Notes: a model not told the origin generated them from the letters alone. 64,000 nucleotides of DNA from an uncultured Bacteroides sp. (GCF_905207245.1 NZ_CAJLKP010000009.1:48494-112493), one strand, 5' to 3'; numbered from the stretch's first letter, positions 53,222 to 61,435 are shown. Numbers and translations are program-made.

Positions 53222-54865
53222 ATGAAAATAAATAAGAGTATATTGTTACTTTCATCTGTTTTTGTAATGGCTGCGTGTGATCTGGATAAGTATCCTGAAG
53301 GCTCGACCATGACGCAAGACCAAAAAGATGAAGTTATCTCCATGATTCCGGAACGTATTGAGTCTGAGTTGAATGGTTTAAAAAGTGGATTGAATGTTTT
53401 AGGAACATTGGGTAATCCTAACTCTACCGGTTATCATTTTGACTATGGTTTCCCGGCTATATGTATGATTTACGATCAGGCAGGACAGGATATGACTTGC
53501 AAGAATGATGCTATTGGTTACAATAAATATATATCCCAGCAGAAGTTCAGAGACCGTATAACTACTTCTGTTTTTAATGAGTTTATCTGGAAGAATTACT
53601 ATAACCATCTGAAAACAGCAAATGACTGTATTGCAACATTGTCGGCTGCTTTCCCTGAAGATAAACGTACTGCTAAAGTAAAGAATTACTTTGGGCAGGC
53701 ATTAGCTTCACGTGCATTCGATTATTTACAACTGATCCAGACTTATCAGTTTACTTATATTGGTCATGAATCAGCAAAAGGTGTACCTTTGGTTCTGGAT
53801 ACAATGACAGATGATGAGAAATTAAACAATCCTCGTGCAACAGTAGAGCAAGTTTATACTCAAATTATGTCTGATTTGAATACTGCAATTTCTTATTTGG
53901 CAGAAAATCCTGTTACCCGTAAGGATAAAGCACAGATAACGGCAGAAGTTGCTTATGGACTTCGTGCGCGTACTAATTTATTAATGGGTAATTGGGCTGC
54001 TGCTGCTTCAGATGCTGCTAAAGCATGTGCAGGTGCTCGTCCTTACTCTATAGAAGAAGTTAGTGTCCCTAGATTTTATGATGCCAGTGATGCCTCTTGG
54101 ATTTGGGGGATTGTGATTACTTCAGAAGATGGAGTCGTGAAAACTGGTATTGTAAATTGGGCTTCTCATCTTTGTTCACTTACAGGTATGGGATATACTA
54201 CTGCAGCCAGTGCTACAGATGTGTCATTCAGGGCTATTAATAACAAATTATGGGCAGAAATATCAGCGTCTGATGTTCGTAAGGCATGGTGGGTGGATGA
54301 TCAGCTTCATTCGGATGCTTTGGTTAATGCGTATGGAGCTCAGAATGCTTACGGATGGGCAAATGGACTTTTTGGTTCAACAATATTCTCTCCATATGTA
54401 AATGTTAAGTTTGGTCCTGAAGGAGGGCAGATAGCTAATTCTGACAATGCACAGGACTGGCCTTTAATGCGTGTTGAGGAGATGTTATTGATTGAGGCTG
54501 AAGCTACTGGTAGAGATAATCTAGCTGCCGGTAAACAGAAGTTGGAGGCTTTTGTAAAGGGGTATCGTGATGCTACGTATACTTGCAATGCAACTAATTT
54601 AGACGAATTTATAGATGAGATATGGTTCCAACGTCGTATTGAATTATGGGGCGAAGGGTTCTCATTATTTGATGTTCTGCGTTTGAAGAAACCAATTAAG
54701 CGTATTGGCACTAATTTCCCAGCAGGTAGTACATTTGCAGATATTGCTGCTGAATCCCCACTTCTGATCTATACAATTCCTGAATGTGAAACTGCAGTAA
54801 ATAAAGCTATTACTCCTGCAGATAATAATGAAGCAGCGATTCCGCCGACACCTGTTCAGAATTAA
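53222..54865 (+). CDS. SusD/RagB-family lipoprotein of cassette E
   Basis: A 547-residue SusD homologue with lipobox SVFVMAACDLDKYPEG. Motifs include TQDQKDEVISMIPERIESELNGL, FGQALASRAFDYLQLIQTYQF, PRATVEQVYTQIMSDLNTAISYL, ARTNLLMGNWAAAASDAAKAC, MRVEEMLLIEAEATGR and FQRRIELWGEGFSLFDVLRL. It lacks the common NPGY end, as does S2 SusD, its closest paralogue here. It follows susC by 22 bases and is followed by a strong terminator, so the active cassette is a two-gene unit with no accessory lipoprotein or enzyme. Confidence 0.94.
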   Translation: MKINKSILLLSSVFVMAACDLDKYPEGSTMTQDQKDEVISMIPERIESELNGLKSGLNVLGTLGNPNSTGYHFDYGFPAICMIYDQAGQDMTCKNDAIGYNKYISQQKFRDRITTSVFNEFIWKNYYNHLKTANDCIATLSAAFPEDKRTAKVKNYFGQALASRAFDYLQLIQTYQFTYIGHESAKGVPLVLDTMTDDEKLNNPRATVEQVYTQIMSDLNTAISYLAENPVTRKDKAQITAEVAYGLRARTNLLMGNWAAAASDAAKACAGARPYSIEEVSVPRFYDASDASWIWGIVITSEDGVVKTGIVNWASHLCSLTGMGYTTAASATDVSFRAINNKLWAEISASDVRKAWWVDDQLHSDALVNAYGAQNAYGWANGLFGSTIFSPYVNVKFGPEGGQIANSDNAQDWPLMRVEEMLLIEAEATGRDNLAAGKQKLEAFVKGYRDATYTCNATNLDEFIDEIWFQRRIELWGEGFSLFDVLRLKKPIKRIGTNFPAGSTFADIAAESPLLIYTIPECETAVNKAITPADNNEAAIPPTPVQN

Positions 54866-54918
54866 TGATTAAGTAAGTAGCATTAATATAAAAACTACTT
54901 ATTGAGTATTAGAAATAT

Positions 54919-54956
54919 GCACCCCAAATGCCAATATCGCCTTTGGGGTGCTTTTT
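54919..54956 (+). terminator. Rho-independent terminator of the expressed cassette
   Basis: A perfect 10-bp stem GCACCCCAAA/TTTGGGGTGC with a 13-base loop and five T residues. It closes the susC-susD transcript. Confidence 0.9.
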
Positions 54957-54965
54957 GTAAGGGCA

Positions 54966-55383
54966 AAATAAAACTTGCAGTTCAAAGCTATAATTGGGAA
55001 CATCATTTACCCAGAAATATACTCTCTGATGCAATTGGAGAACTCACTATTCATAAAAGTTCCAAGGATTATCCTTCTCACATACGAAAGGTTTGCTTTT
55101 GGGATGAAAAGCAAAAACGTAAGTTTACGTTCCTTACCAATGCTATGGATTTATCTCCGCTACAAATTACAGAACTTTATAAAAACAGGGGGCAAATTGA
55201 GCTTTTCTTTAAACGGCTTAAACAACATCTGAAAATAAAGAAGTTCTGGAGCAATACAGAGATGCCGTAAGAATACAAATATACTCTACAATCATTGCCT
55301 ATTGCCTTGTAGCAATTATTCAGCATGACATAAAACTTGATGAGATTCTTCAAATCCTGAGCATATTAAGAAGTAAATTCTGA
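54966..55383 (+). pseudogene. Decayed IS4-family transposase, 3' part only
   Basis: The C-terminal part of a DDE transposase: LPRNILSDAIGELT, RKVCFWDEKQKRKFTFLTNAMDLSPLQITELYKNRGQIELFFKRLKQHLKIKKFWSNTE. The last acidic DDE residue is the E of RGQIELFFK. The frame breaks near 55262: one base is missing before GATGCC, and after a one-base shift the family's ending resumes as AVRIQIYSTIIAYCLVAIIQHDIKLDEILQIL to a TGA at 55381. The 5' two thirds are absent and no inverted repeats are evident. It is an inactive relic directly after the expressed cassette. Confidence 0.8.
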
Positions 55384-55494
55384 TATTATTCGCCCACGAA
55401 CATGGCGCAACAACTCGTAACCCGTAGCTTGTCACTCATTCCCGTCTTTTCCCGAATAAGCAAAACGGTACAGCTCATAGCTTTTCTAAAAAGA

Positions 55495-55560
55495 TTCTCA
55501 CTACTATGAGAGTTTATTCTCACCGGCATGAGAATTTTTTCTCATCGTAGTGAGAATAAT
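55495..55560. repeat. 22-bp-period repeat cluster D (three TTCTCA palindromes)
   Basis: Three 22-bp units start at 55495, 55517 and 55539, each TTCTCA-N6-TGAGAA (the first ends TGAGAG) plus 4 bases. The N6 centres are CTACTA, CCGGCA and TCGTAG. It is the same family as cluster A, more than 51 kb away. It lies between the transposase relic and the marC-type gene 3' end. Confidence 0.82.
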
Positions 55561-55671
55561 CTTTGTTAAGCCATAAAAAAATACTCTTTTCGCTTCCCTT
55601 ACGCTCCCTGTCAATGGCCGACTTGTTTCACTTCTACTCCGATATGAATTAATTCCGCCAACAGGTTTCTA

Positions 55672-56316
55672 TTATATTAATCCTTCCCTCAGTATATCCA
55701 CCAATATCGGCTTCACTCCACTCACGAAACATTCCACCGCAATCACCATCAGTATAAGTCCCATAAGGCGCATCATCACATTATTCCCCGTTTCCCCCAG
55801 CACTTTTACCAGACGTGTGGAAGCACGCAATATAAAATAGGTGATCAGATAGATCAAGGCGATAGCACCAATCAAAACTCCCTTCATTTCAATACTATTG
55901 GCATCCTGCATCAACACAATAGCATTAGCTATAGCCCCGGGGCCACACAGCATAGGAATACCTAACGGAGTTATGGAAATATCGTCAGCATAAGTCTTGA
56001 TTTCCTCGTCTTTTAACTTCATGGGAGTATAACGAGCCTGCAACATGTCAAAACCTATTTTAAAGATGATGACTCCGCCCGCAATACGAAAACCATTGGT
56101 AGAGATTCCAAAGAACTTAAAGAGGAACTGACCAGCAAAAGTAAAGACCATTATCGTAAGAAAGGCTACCAGAGTGGCACGCGATACGATAAACCGACGC
56201 TCTTTGTCTGTCATTCCATGCGTCATAGTAAGGAAGACGGGCATGGTTCCCAAAGGATTTGTCAACGTGAAGAAAGATGTCAGACAAAGCAAGGCAAAAG
56301 GAAGAATAGATTCCAT
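55672..56316 (-). CDS. MarC-family integral membrane protein
   Basis: A 214-residue inner-membrane protein with six hydrophobic segments. Family motifs: FFTLTNPLGTMPVFLTMT near residue 15, GFRIAGGVIIFKIGFDML near 76, and ITPLGIPMLCGPGAIANAIVLM near 115. MarC-type proteins are proposed amino-acid or small-molecule exporters; the E. coli name derives from the mar locus but drug resistance is not shown. It has its own promoter and is a single-gene unit. Confidence 0.9.
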   Translation of the reverse strand: MESILPFALLCLTSFFTLTNPLGTMPVFLTMTHGMTDKERRFIVSRATLVAFLTIMVFTFAGQFLFKFFGISTNGFRIAGGVIIFKIGFDMLQARYTPMKLKDEEIKTYADDISITPLGIPMLCGPGAIANAIVLMQDANSIEMKGVLIGAIALIYLITYFILRASTRLVKVLGETGNNVMMRLMGLILMVIAVECFVSGVKPILVDILREGLI

Positions 56317-56347
56317 AGTTGCAATTTTATTCGTTTTTTATCGAATG

Positions 56348-56355
56348 CAAAATTA
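56348..56355 (-). promoter_or_regulatory. -7 promoter element for the MarC-type gene
   Basis: The minus strand reads TAATTTTG (TAnnTTTG), 32 bases before the ATG. Confidence 0.5.
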
Positions 56356-56372
56356 CAACTAATCCCTCAATG

Positions 56373-57065
56373 TCACAACAATTGAAGTAACTCTTTCAAG
56401 TCTGTAATCTGGTAAGTTGGTTTAAATGGAAACTCCGAACGATCCGTAACATTGTAATATACTTGGTGCATCCCTACCCCTCTAGCACCGGTAATATCAT
56501 TATCCCAACTATCACCAATCATCAACGAATCGCGCAATTCGGATTGGGTAGCCGACATGGCAAAATGAAAGATCTCCGGCCAAGGCTTCAGTACACCAAT
56601 ATCGTCAGAGAGAACCACCTTCTTGAAATAACGGTCGATCCCTGCAGAGCGCATCTTATGACACTGTAATTCCTGAAAACCATTGGAAAGGATATAAAGA
56701 TTATACTTGGGCGCGAGATACTCTAACACTTCCCGGGCATGAGGCATCAATCTACTTTTAGTGGGAATCACTGCAAAGAAATCTTCGGAGAAAGCCTTTG
56801 CCAAAGCTGCATCCCCCTCTCCCACCGCCTCCAGCGGATAAAGAAAACGCTGACAGTTCAACTCATCCTTTGTCACTTTTCCATCCGCATATTCTGCCCA
56901 CAATTGCACGTTACGCCGCTCATAGAGTTCATAAAAGTGCTGGAAGGACCGGAAGTAGCGGTCATACTCATATTTGCGATACATTTCTTCAAAGGTATCG
57001 CGGGCATTATAAGAAAAAGCCCAAAGAGTATCATCGAGATCGAAAAATAGATTCTTGTATTGCAT
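56373..57065 (-). CDS. YjjG-type HAD nucleotidase
   Basis: A 230-residue cytoplasmic haloacid-dehalogenase phosphatase. Motif I is FFDLDDTLW (the aspartates at 9 and 11), the helical cap follows, motif II is YILSNGF near 126, K160 lies in DIGVLKPWPEIF, and motif IV is MIGDSWDNDITGARGVGM. The best match is the YjjG group of pyrimidine nucleotidases, which remove non-canonical nucleotides such as 5-substituted dUMP. A hairpin upstream separates it from the lipoprotein gene. Confidence 0.87.
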   Translation of the reverse strand: MQYKNLFFDLDDTLWAFSYNARDTFEEMYRKYEYDRYFRSFQHFYELYERRNVQLWAEYADGKVTKDELNCQRFLYPLEAVGEGDAALAKAFSEDFFAVIPTKSRLMPHAREVLEYLAPKYNLYILSNGFQELQCHKMRSAGIDRYFKKVVLSDDIGVLKPWPEIFHFAMSATQSELRDSLMIGDSWDNDITGARGVGMHQVYYNVTDRSEFPFKPTYQITDLKELLQLL

Positions 57066-57074
57066 AAAAAAGAA

Positions 57075-57099
57075 ATGGCAGGGCTAATGACCCTGCCAT
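57075..57099 (-). terminator. Terminator after the coiled-coil lipoprotein gene
   Basis: A perfect 9-bp stem ATGGCAGGG/CCCTGCCAT with a 7-base loop, followed on the minus strand by TTCTTTTTT. It lies 18 bases after the stop. Confidence 0.8.
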
Positions 57100-57116
57100 C
57101 TTATTACATAATCAAA

Positions 57117-57995
57117 TTATTTCACTTGAATAACCAGATATTTAGATACGCTCCAGAAATCTTTCGGATTCGTAATCTTCAGTACGAGCTGACCTTTGTC
57201 ATCTTTTTCCAAAGCATAAGAGCCTGCCGGATGAGTTGTCAGAACATCAGCATCCTTAGAATACAACTTAATTTCTTTCGTTGTACGGATGTCAACCTGA
57301 GTAAAGTAATCTTTATTCACATCACCATCCTTCAAAACTTTACCTTTCTTGAAGAGACCGGTATCAGTCAGGATTTTTTGGTCTTTCAATTCCTTCTTAG
57401 TTCCGAATACGAACCAAGCGGTATTTATTGCCTTATCTTGCTCAGCTACGGTTTTAGCTTTTGCTTCATTTTCGGCAGTAAGCATTTCTTTGTCAGTTGA
57501 CAGGCCAGTCACAGCTGCATCCAGTTCCTGAATACGAATATTCTTGGAGGCAAGTTCAGCTTGCAATTCCTCAATACGCTGGGTTTTGGCTACTAATTCC
57601 TGAGTCAGAGATTCTACAGCTTTCTTCAACTGGGTAGAGTTATTCTTGCTACTTTTCAGCATAGCTTCCAATTTAGCGATCTGCTCTTTGTTTTCCTGCA
57701 TTTGTTTCTGGATAAATTCAATATCAGTGGCAATCTGCTGCTTAGCTGATAAAGAACCTTCTGAAACCGCACCACGCTGCAAGTCTACGCGGCTTTCGGC
57801 GGCATTGATTTGGCGGAAGCCTTCAGAGATATCATTGAAAGTACCCATCATTTCATCCAGTTCAGCATTACGCTGGGTAAGTTCCATCAAAAGAGAATCA
57901 TTTTCAGCTTTCAGTTGGTCTTTACTTCCACCTGACAAGCCGTCGCACGATGCCATAACGGCCGCACATACAATTAAAACTGCTAACTTTTTCAT
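57117..57995 (-). CDS. Coiled-coil lipoprotein, similar to Cbp1-type collagen-binding adhesins
   Basis: A 292-residue lipoprotein with lipobox CAAVMASCDGLSGG. Residues 28-190 are almost entirely heptad-rich helix (DQLKAENDSLLMELTQRNAELDEMMGTF; QMQENKEQIAKLEAMLKSSKNNS; AKTQRIEELQAELASKNIRIQELDA). A compact C-terminal domain follows (AINTAWFVFGTKKELKDQKILTDTGLFKKGKVLKDGDVNKDYFTQVDIR). The family is conserved across Bacteroidales and is annotated as Cbp1-type after a B. fragilis collagen-binding protein; I recognise the match from sequence memory only. Collagen binding here is not shown. It lies 33 bases downstream of rsmI, probably in the same operon. Confidence 0.75.
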   Translation of the reverse strand: MKKLAVLIVCAAVMASCDGLSGGSKDQLKAENDSLLMELTQRNAELDEMMGTFNDISEGFRQINAAESRVDLQRGAVSEGSLSAKQQIATDIEFIQKQMQENKEQIAKLEAMLKSSKNNSTQLKKAVESLTQELVAKTQRIEELQAELASKNIRIQELDAAVTGLSTDKEMLTAENEAKAKTVAEQDKAINTAWFVFGTKKELKDQKILTDTGLFKKGKVLKDGDVNKDYFTQVDIRTTKEIKLYSKDADVLTTHPAGSYALEKDDKGQLVLKITNPKDFWSVSKYLVIQVK

Positions 57996-58028
57996 ACGCT
58001 TTTGTTTTACGTTGGTTAATGAAGTTAT

Positions 58029-58703
58029 TTAATCGTCTATTCCTGCTACTACTATTACTATTTCTCCACGCGGATCATTGGCTGTGAAATGCTCAATCAA
58101 TTCAGTCAGACTGCCACGCACCGTTTCTTCGTGCATCTTCGAGATCTCCCGGGATACAGATGCCTGACGTTCCGCACCGAAATGCTCTGCAAACTGAGTC
58201 AACGCTTTCACCAGACGGTGGGGAGACTCATAAAACACCATGGTCCGGCGTTCCTCTGCCAATATCTTCAGACGTGTCATACGTCCTTTCTTCTGCGGAA
58301 GAAAACCTTCGAAACAGAATTTTTCATTTGGCAAGCCCGAAGCAACCAAAGCCGGCACAAGAGCTGTAGCCCCCGGCAAACATTGTACTTCAATACCGTT
58401 GCGAACACACTCACGCACTACCAAAAAGCCCGGATCAGAGATTCCCGGTGTGCCTGCGTCCGATATTAACGCAACAGTTTCACCTGCCTTTATTCTATTA
58501 ACAACACTTTCCACCATTTTATGTTCATTAAACTTATGATGGGATTGCATTGCGTTCTTTATTTCAAAATACTTCAGTAAGATTCCGGAAGTGCGCGTAT
58601 CTTCGGCAAGAATCAAATCCGCCTCTTTCAAAATACGAATAGCCCGGAATGTCATATCTTCCAAATTTCCTACCGGAGTAGGCACTACATAAAGTTTTCC
58701 CAT
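58029..58703 (-). CDS. rsmI: 16S rRNA (cytidine-1402-2'-O)-methyltransferase
   Basis: A 224-residue SAM-dependent methyltransferase of the tetrapyrrole-methylase fold that modifies C1402 in the decoding centre. Signature segments: MGKLYVVPTPVGNLEDMTFRAIRIL at the start, LAEDTRTSGILLKYF near 33, ISDAGTPGISDPG near 79, PGATALVPALVASGLP near 109 and FYESPHRLVKALTQF near 153. The chain is shorter than E. coli RsmI (286 residues) and ends soon after the EIVIVVAG strand, as is usual in Bacteroidetes. It is preceded by a hypothetical gene 13 bases away, so an operon is likely. Confidence 0.94.
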   Translation of the reverse strand: MGKLYVVPTPVGNLEDMTFRAIRILKEADLILAEDTRTSGILLKYFEIKNAMQSHHKFNEHKMVESVVNRIKAGETVALISDAGTPGISDPGFLVVRECVRNGIEVQCLPGATALVPALVASGLPNEKFCFEGFLPQKKGRMTRLKILAEERRTMVFYESPHRLVKALTQFAEHFGAERQASVSREISKMHEETVRGSLTELIEHFTANDPRGEIVIVVAGIDD

Positions 58704-58716
58704 ATCCGTAACTGCT

Positions 58717-59352
58717 TTAACTAAAGTATTTCTTAAGAAGTTCTATAAAATCAACCACCGTTTCATTCTCTTCATCAGGATTAACGGTAGAAGAAAAGAG
58801 TTCCAACGCCTTTTCCAATGAAGGAGCAGCACCCAACTGACGTATCACTTCATTCATACGGGCGGTATCACCACCAAAAATCTCGCGGGCAAAGCGAAAT
58901 GAGTCATTCAGGCTGATAGCATGCCGCAAATCAGTAGCTGGTTTTATCCGTTCTGCTAAAATAGGCGATGCAGAAGATAGTATCGCGGACGGTTCAGACT
59001 CGGATTTAGGCTTAGACTCAGGCTTGGGAGATACGATCTCTACCGGTTTGGTGATTTCAACAACGAGCGGTTCTACAGGAGTCGGCTTAACCGGTTCAGG
59101 AACAGCGGCCGGTTCGGGAATAACCACTGGAGCGACAGGAGCTTCAGGAATGACAACTACCTCTACGGGAGTTTCGTCCAGCTGTTTCTGCAAAGCATCC
59201 AGTCGCGCACGCATCTGCTGTATATTCCGTTTAGCTACCACCTTCAATGTAGGGTTCGCGTCTGTTGCAAGAACTTTCATTAAATATTTCAGTTCCTGAA
59301 TATCCAGTTCTATGTCGTCCAATAATGTCTGCATTTCCTTTCGCATCACCAA
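58717..59352 (-). CDS. Conserved hypothetical protein with Pro/Glu-rich linker
   Basis: A 211-residue cytoplasmic protein, no signal peptide. An N-terminal helical segment (residues 1-60, LDDIELDIQELKYLMKVLATDANPTLKVVAKRNIQQMRARLDAL) is joined by a low-complexity linker (60-125, repeated PEP, PVEP and KPE motifs) to a C-terminal helical module (ISLNDSFRFAREIFGGDTARMNEVIRQLGAAPSLEKALELFSS). I do not recognise a named function; the C-terminal module recurs in Bacteroidetes proteins of unknown role. It is divergently transcribed from thymidine kinase and lies directly upstream of rsmI. Confidence 0.75.
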   Translation of the reverse strand: MVMRKEMQTLLDDIELDIQELKYLMKVLATDANPTLKVVAKRNIQQMRARLDALQKQLDETPVEVVVIPEAPVAPVVIPEPAAVPEPVKPTPVEPLVVEITKPVEIVSPKPESKPKSESEPSAILSSASPILAERIKPATDLRHAISLNDSFRFAREIFGGDTARMNEVIRQLGAAPSLEKALELFSSTVNPDEENETVVDFIELLKKYFS

Positions 59353-59363
59353 TGTTAATGCCG

Positions 59364-59371
59364 CAAATGTA
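59364..59371 (-). promoter_or_regulatory. -7 promoter element for the 59352-57117 operon
   Basis: The minus strand reads TACATTTG (TAnnTTTG), 12 bases before the ATG. That distance implies a very short 5' leader, unless the start is at the second methionine. Confidence 0.45.
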
Positions 59372-59413
59372 GAAATAAATAATGAAAAAATATCGGAAAG
59401 CCATTAAAAGTGT

Positions 59414-59421
59414 TATTTTTG
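59414..59421 (+). promoter_or_regulatory. -7 promoter element for thymidine kinase
   Basis: TATTTTTG (TAnnTTTG), 26 bases before the ATG at 59447. The -33 element is not clear. Confidence 0.5.
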
Positions 59422-59446
59422 CGGTTAAAATAAACATTTTAAAACA

Positions 59447-60052
59447 ATGGTATTATTCTCGGAAGACCATATACAGGAAACCAATCGTAGAGGAAGAATC
59501 GAAGTTATTTGCGGCTCCATGTTCTCTGGTAAGACAGAAGAACTGATTCGCCGCCTGAAACGTGCTAAATTCGCCAAACAGCGTGTAGAAATATTCAAGC
59601 CTGCTATTGATACACGCTATTCGGAAGAAGAGGTCGTATCTCACGATAGCCATTCCATCGCTTCTACACCGATTGATTCATCGGCAAGTATCCTGCTGTT
59701 CACTTCAGAAATCGATGTAGTAGGTATCGACGAAGCGCAATTCTTTGATAATGGCCTGATTGATGTGTGTAATGAACTTGCCAATAATGGCATACGTGTT
59801 ATTATAGCAGGCCTAGATATGGACTTCCGCGGTCTTCCCTTCGGTCCTATGCCCGGACTTTGTGCCATTGCCGATGAAGTATCCAAGGTCCACGCTATTT
59901 GTGTGAAGTGCGGACAGTTAGCCTCCTTTTCACACCGCACCGTCAAGAACGACAAACAAGTCCTTCTGGGAGAGACGGCCGAATACGAACCACTCTGCCG
60001 GGAATGCTATCTGCGGGCAATAAAGGGAGAACAGACTGCCGCTGGTGGATAA
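59447..60052 (+). CDS. tdk: Thymidine kinase
   Basis: A 201-residue type II thymidine kinase that phosphorylates thymidine to dTMP in the salvage pathway. The P-loop is GSMFSGKT at 23-30, the Walker-B-like DEAQFF is at 95-100, and the lasso-type thymidine loop is in the C-terminal part. Four cysteines, C152, C155, C184 and C187, form the structural zinc site (CVKC and CREC). The length fits the family. It is followed after 25 bases by the AI-2E-type permease gene, with which it likely shares a transcript. Confidence 0.96.
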   Translation: MVLFSEDHIQETNRRGRIEVICGSMFSGKTEELIRRLKRAKFAKQRVEIFKPAIDTRYSEEEVVSHDSHSIASTPIDSSASILLFTSEIDVVGIDEAQFFDNGLIDVCNELANNGIRVIIAGLDMDFRGLPFGPMPGLCAIADEVSKVHAICVKCGQLASFSHRTVKNDKQVLLGETAEYEPLCRECYLRAIKGEQTAAGG

Positions 60053-60077
60053 ACTATAAATAAAAAGCAAAAGCCTT

Positions 60078-61208
60078 ATGGAGCGTAAGAAAATTACATT
60101 CGACAGTTTTATCCGTGCTGTCATTCTCGGTGCTATCATCATTGGGGTATTAATGCTCCTGAAGCGATTGAGCGGCGTATTGCTTCCGTTCTTCCTTGCC
60201 TGGCTTATTGCTTATCTGATATATCCGTTGGTAAGCTTCTTCCAGCATAAGCTACGGCTAAAAAACAGAATAATATCTATCTTTTGTGCCTTGTTTACTC
60301 TCAGCGTTATAGGAAGCATTGCGTTCTATCTGCTTGTGCCGCCCATGATTCAGGAATTCCTGCGGGTAAAGGATTTATTGATAGAATACTTCAGCACCAC
60401 TCATACAGCAAGCAATGTCCCCACTACCCTCTCCGAATTTATCCGGCAGAATATCGACCTGCACATCTTAGAGCAAATGTTCAGCCAAGAGAATATATTG
60501 GATGCTCTTAAAGTAACTGTTCCTAAACTATGGGCACTAATATCGGAGTCCATCAACCTCTTATTCGGGTTCTTCACCGTCTTCCTTATCCTATTATATA
60601 TAGTATTTATTCTGCTTGATTACGAAAGCATTTCCGAAGGTTGGGCACACCTGATGCCAAAAAAATACCGGAAAACAGTAACCGGCATACTGAATGATGT
60701 AAAAGACGGTATGAACAGATATTTCCGCGGACAGGCATTAGTAGCCTTGTGCGTAGGTATTCTATTCAGTATCGGCTTTCTGATTATTGATTTCCCGCTG
60801 GCTATTGGTTTAGGACTATTCATCGGTGCGCTGAATATGGTGCCTTACCTACAAATCATCGGTTTTGTCCCCACCATCATGCTTGCCATTCTGAAAGCTG
60901 CGGATACCGGTGATAATTTCTGGTTCATCATAGCTTCGGCTGCTGCTGTATTTATAGTAGTGCAAATCATACAAGATGGCTATCTCGTTCCCCGCATCAT
61001 GGGAAAGATTACCGGTCTGAATCCAGCCATCATCCTGCTCTCTCTATCCATTTGGGGATCGTTAATGGGAATGCTGGGTATGATTATAGCTTTGCCACTT
61101 ACCACTCTGATGCTCTCCTATTATCAACGATACATCATTAATCAAGAAAATATTTATAAGGCAGAAACCACTGAAGATCAACCAGTAGAAGGTATAGAAG
61201 AAAAATAA
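60078..61208 (+). CDS. AI-2E family transporter (PerM-type membrane protein)
   Basis: A 376-residue inner-membrane protein with about eight transmembrane segments. Two hydrophobic helices at the N-terminus (AVILGAIIIGVLMLLKRL; LPFFLAWLIAYLIYPLV) are followed by a soluble helical region (residues 90-160), then the conserved C-terminal core RGQALVALCVGILFSIGFLIIDFPLAIGLGLFIGALNMVPYLQIIG and QDGYLVPRIMGKITGLNPAIILLSLSIWG. The family includes the E. coli protein first proposed to export autoinducer-2, but many members have other substrates. No quorum-sensing genes are nearby, so the substrate is open. Confidence 0.9.
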   Translation: MERKKITFDSFIRAVILGAIIIGVLMLLKRLSGVLLPFFLAWLIAYLIYPLVSFFQHKLRLKNRIISIFCALFTLSVIGSIAFYLLVPPMIQEFLRVKDLLIEYFSTTHTASNVPTTLSEFIRQNIDLHILEQMFSQENILDALKVTVPKLWALISESINLLFGFFTVFLILLYIVFILLDYESISEGWAHLMPKKYRKTVTGILNDVKDGMNRYFRGQALVALCVGILFSIGFLIIDFPLAIGLGLFIGALNMVPYLQIIGFVPTIMLAILKAADTGDNFWFIIASAAAVFIVVQIIQDGYLVPRIMGKITGLNPAIILLSLSIWGSLMGMLGMIIALPLTTLMLSYYQRYIINQENIYKAETTEDQPVEGIEEK

Positions 61209-61232
61209 TGCAAACTTTTTTCCTCGTATTCC

Positions 61233-61262
61233 TTGCAAATTAAATAAAAGTGCCTATCTTTG
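61233..61262 (+). promoter_or_regulatory. Promoter of tRNA-Lys
   Basis: TTG at 61233-61235, 19 bases, TATCTTTG at 61255-61262: a full Bacteroides promoter with correct spacing. The tRNA begins 27 bases after it. Confidence 0.75.
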
Positions 61263-61288
61263 CACCCGCTTAACAGCAATAAAGGTTT

Positions 61289-61361
61289 GATTCGCTAGCT
61301 CAGCAGGTAGAGCACAACACTTTTAATGTTGGGGTCCTGGGTTCGAGCCCCAGGCGGATCA
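61289..61361 (+). tRNA. tRNA-Lys (anticodon TTT)
   Basis: A 73-nucleotide cloverleaf. The acceptor stem GATTCGC pairs with GCGGATC (one G-T pair), the D arm contains AGCTCAGCAGGTAGAGC, the anticodon stem-loop is CAACA-CTTTTAA-TGTTG with anticodon TTT, and the T arm contains GGTTCGAGCC. The discriminator base is A and CCA is not encoded. A terminator follows at 61398. An integrase gene lies directly downstream, so the 3' end of this gene is a likely attachment site. Confidence 0.97.
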
Positions 61362-61397
61362 CATAGGAACAAAGCCAAAAGGCGACAAAAAGTAGAC

Positions 61398-61435
61398 AAG
61401 TCCCACAATATCAAGGTATTGAGGGACTTTTTTTT
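61398..61435 (+). terminator. Rho-independent terminator after tRNA-Lys
   Basis: Outer stem AAGTCCC/GGGACTT and inner stem CAATA/TATTG around a TCAAGG loop, followed by T8. Strong and plus-strand oriented. Confidence 0.9.
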
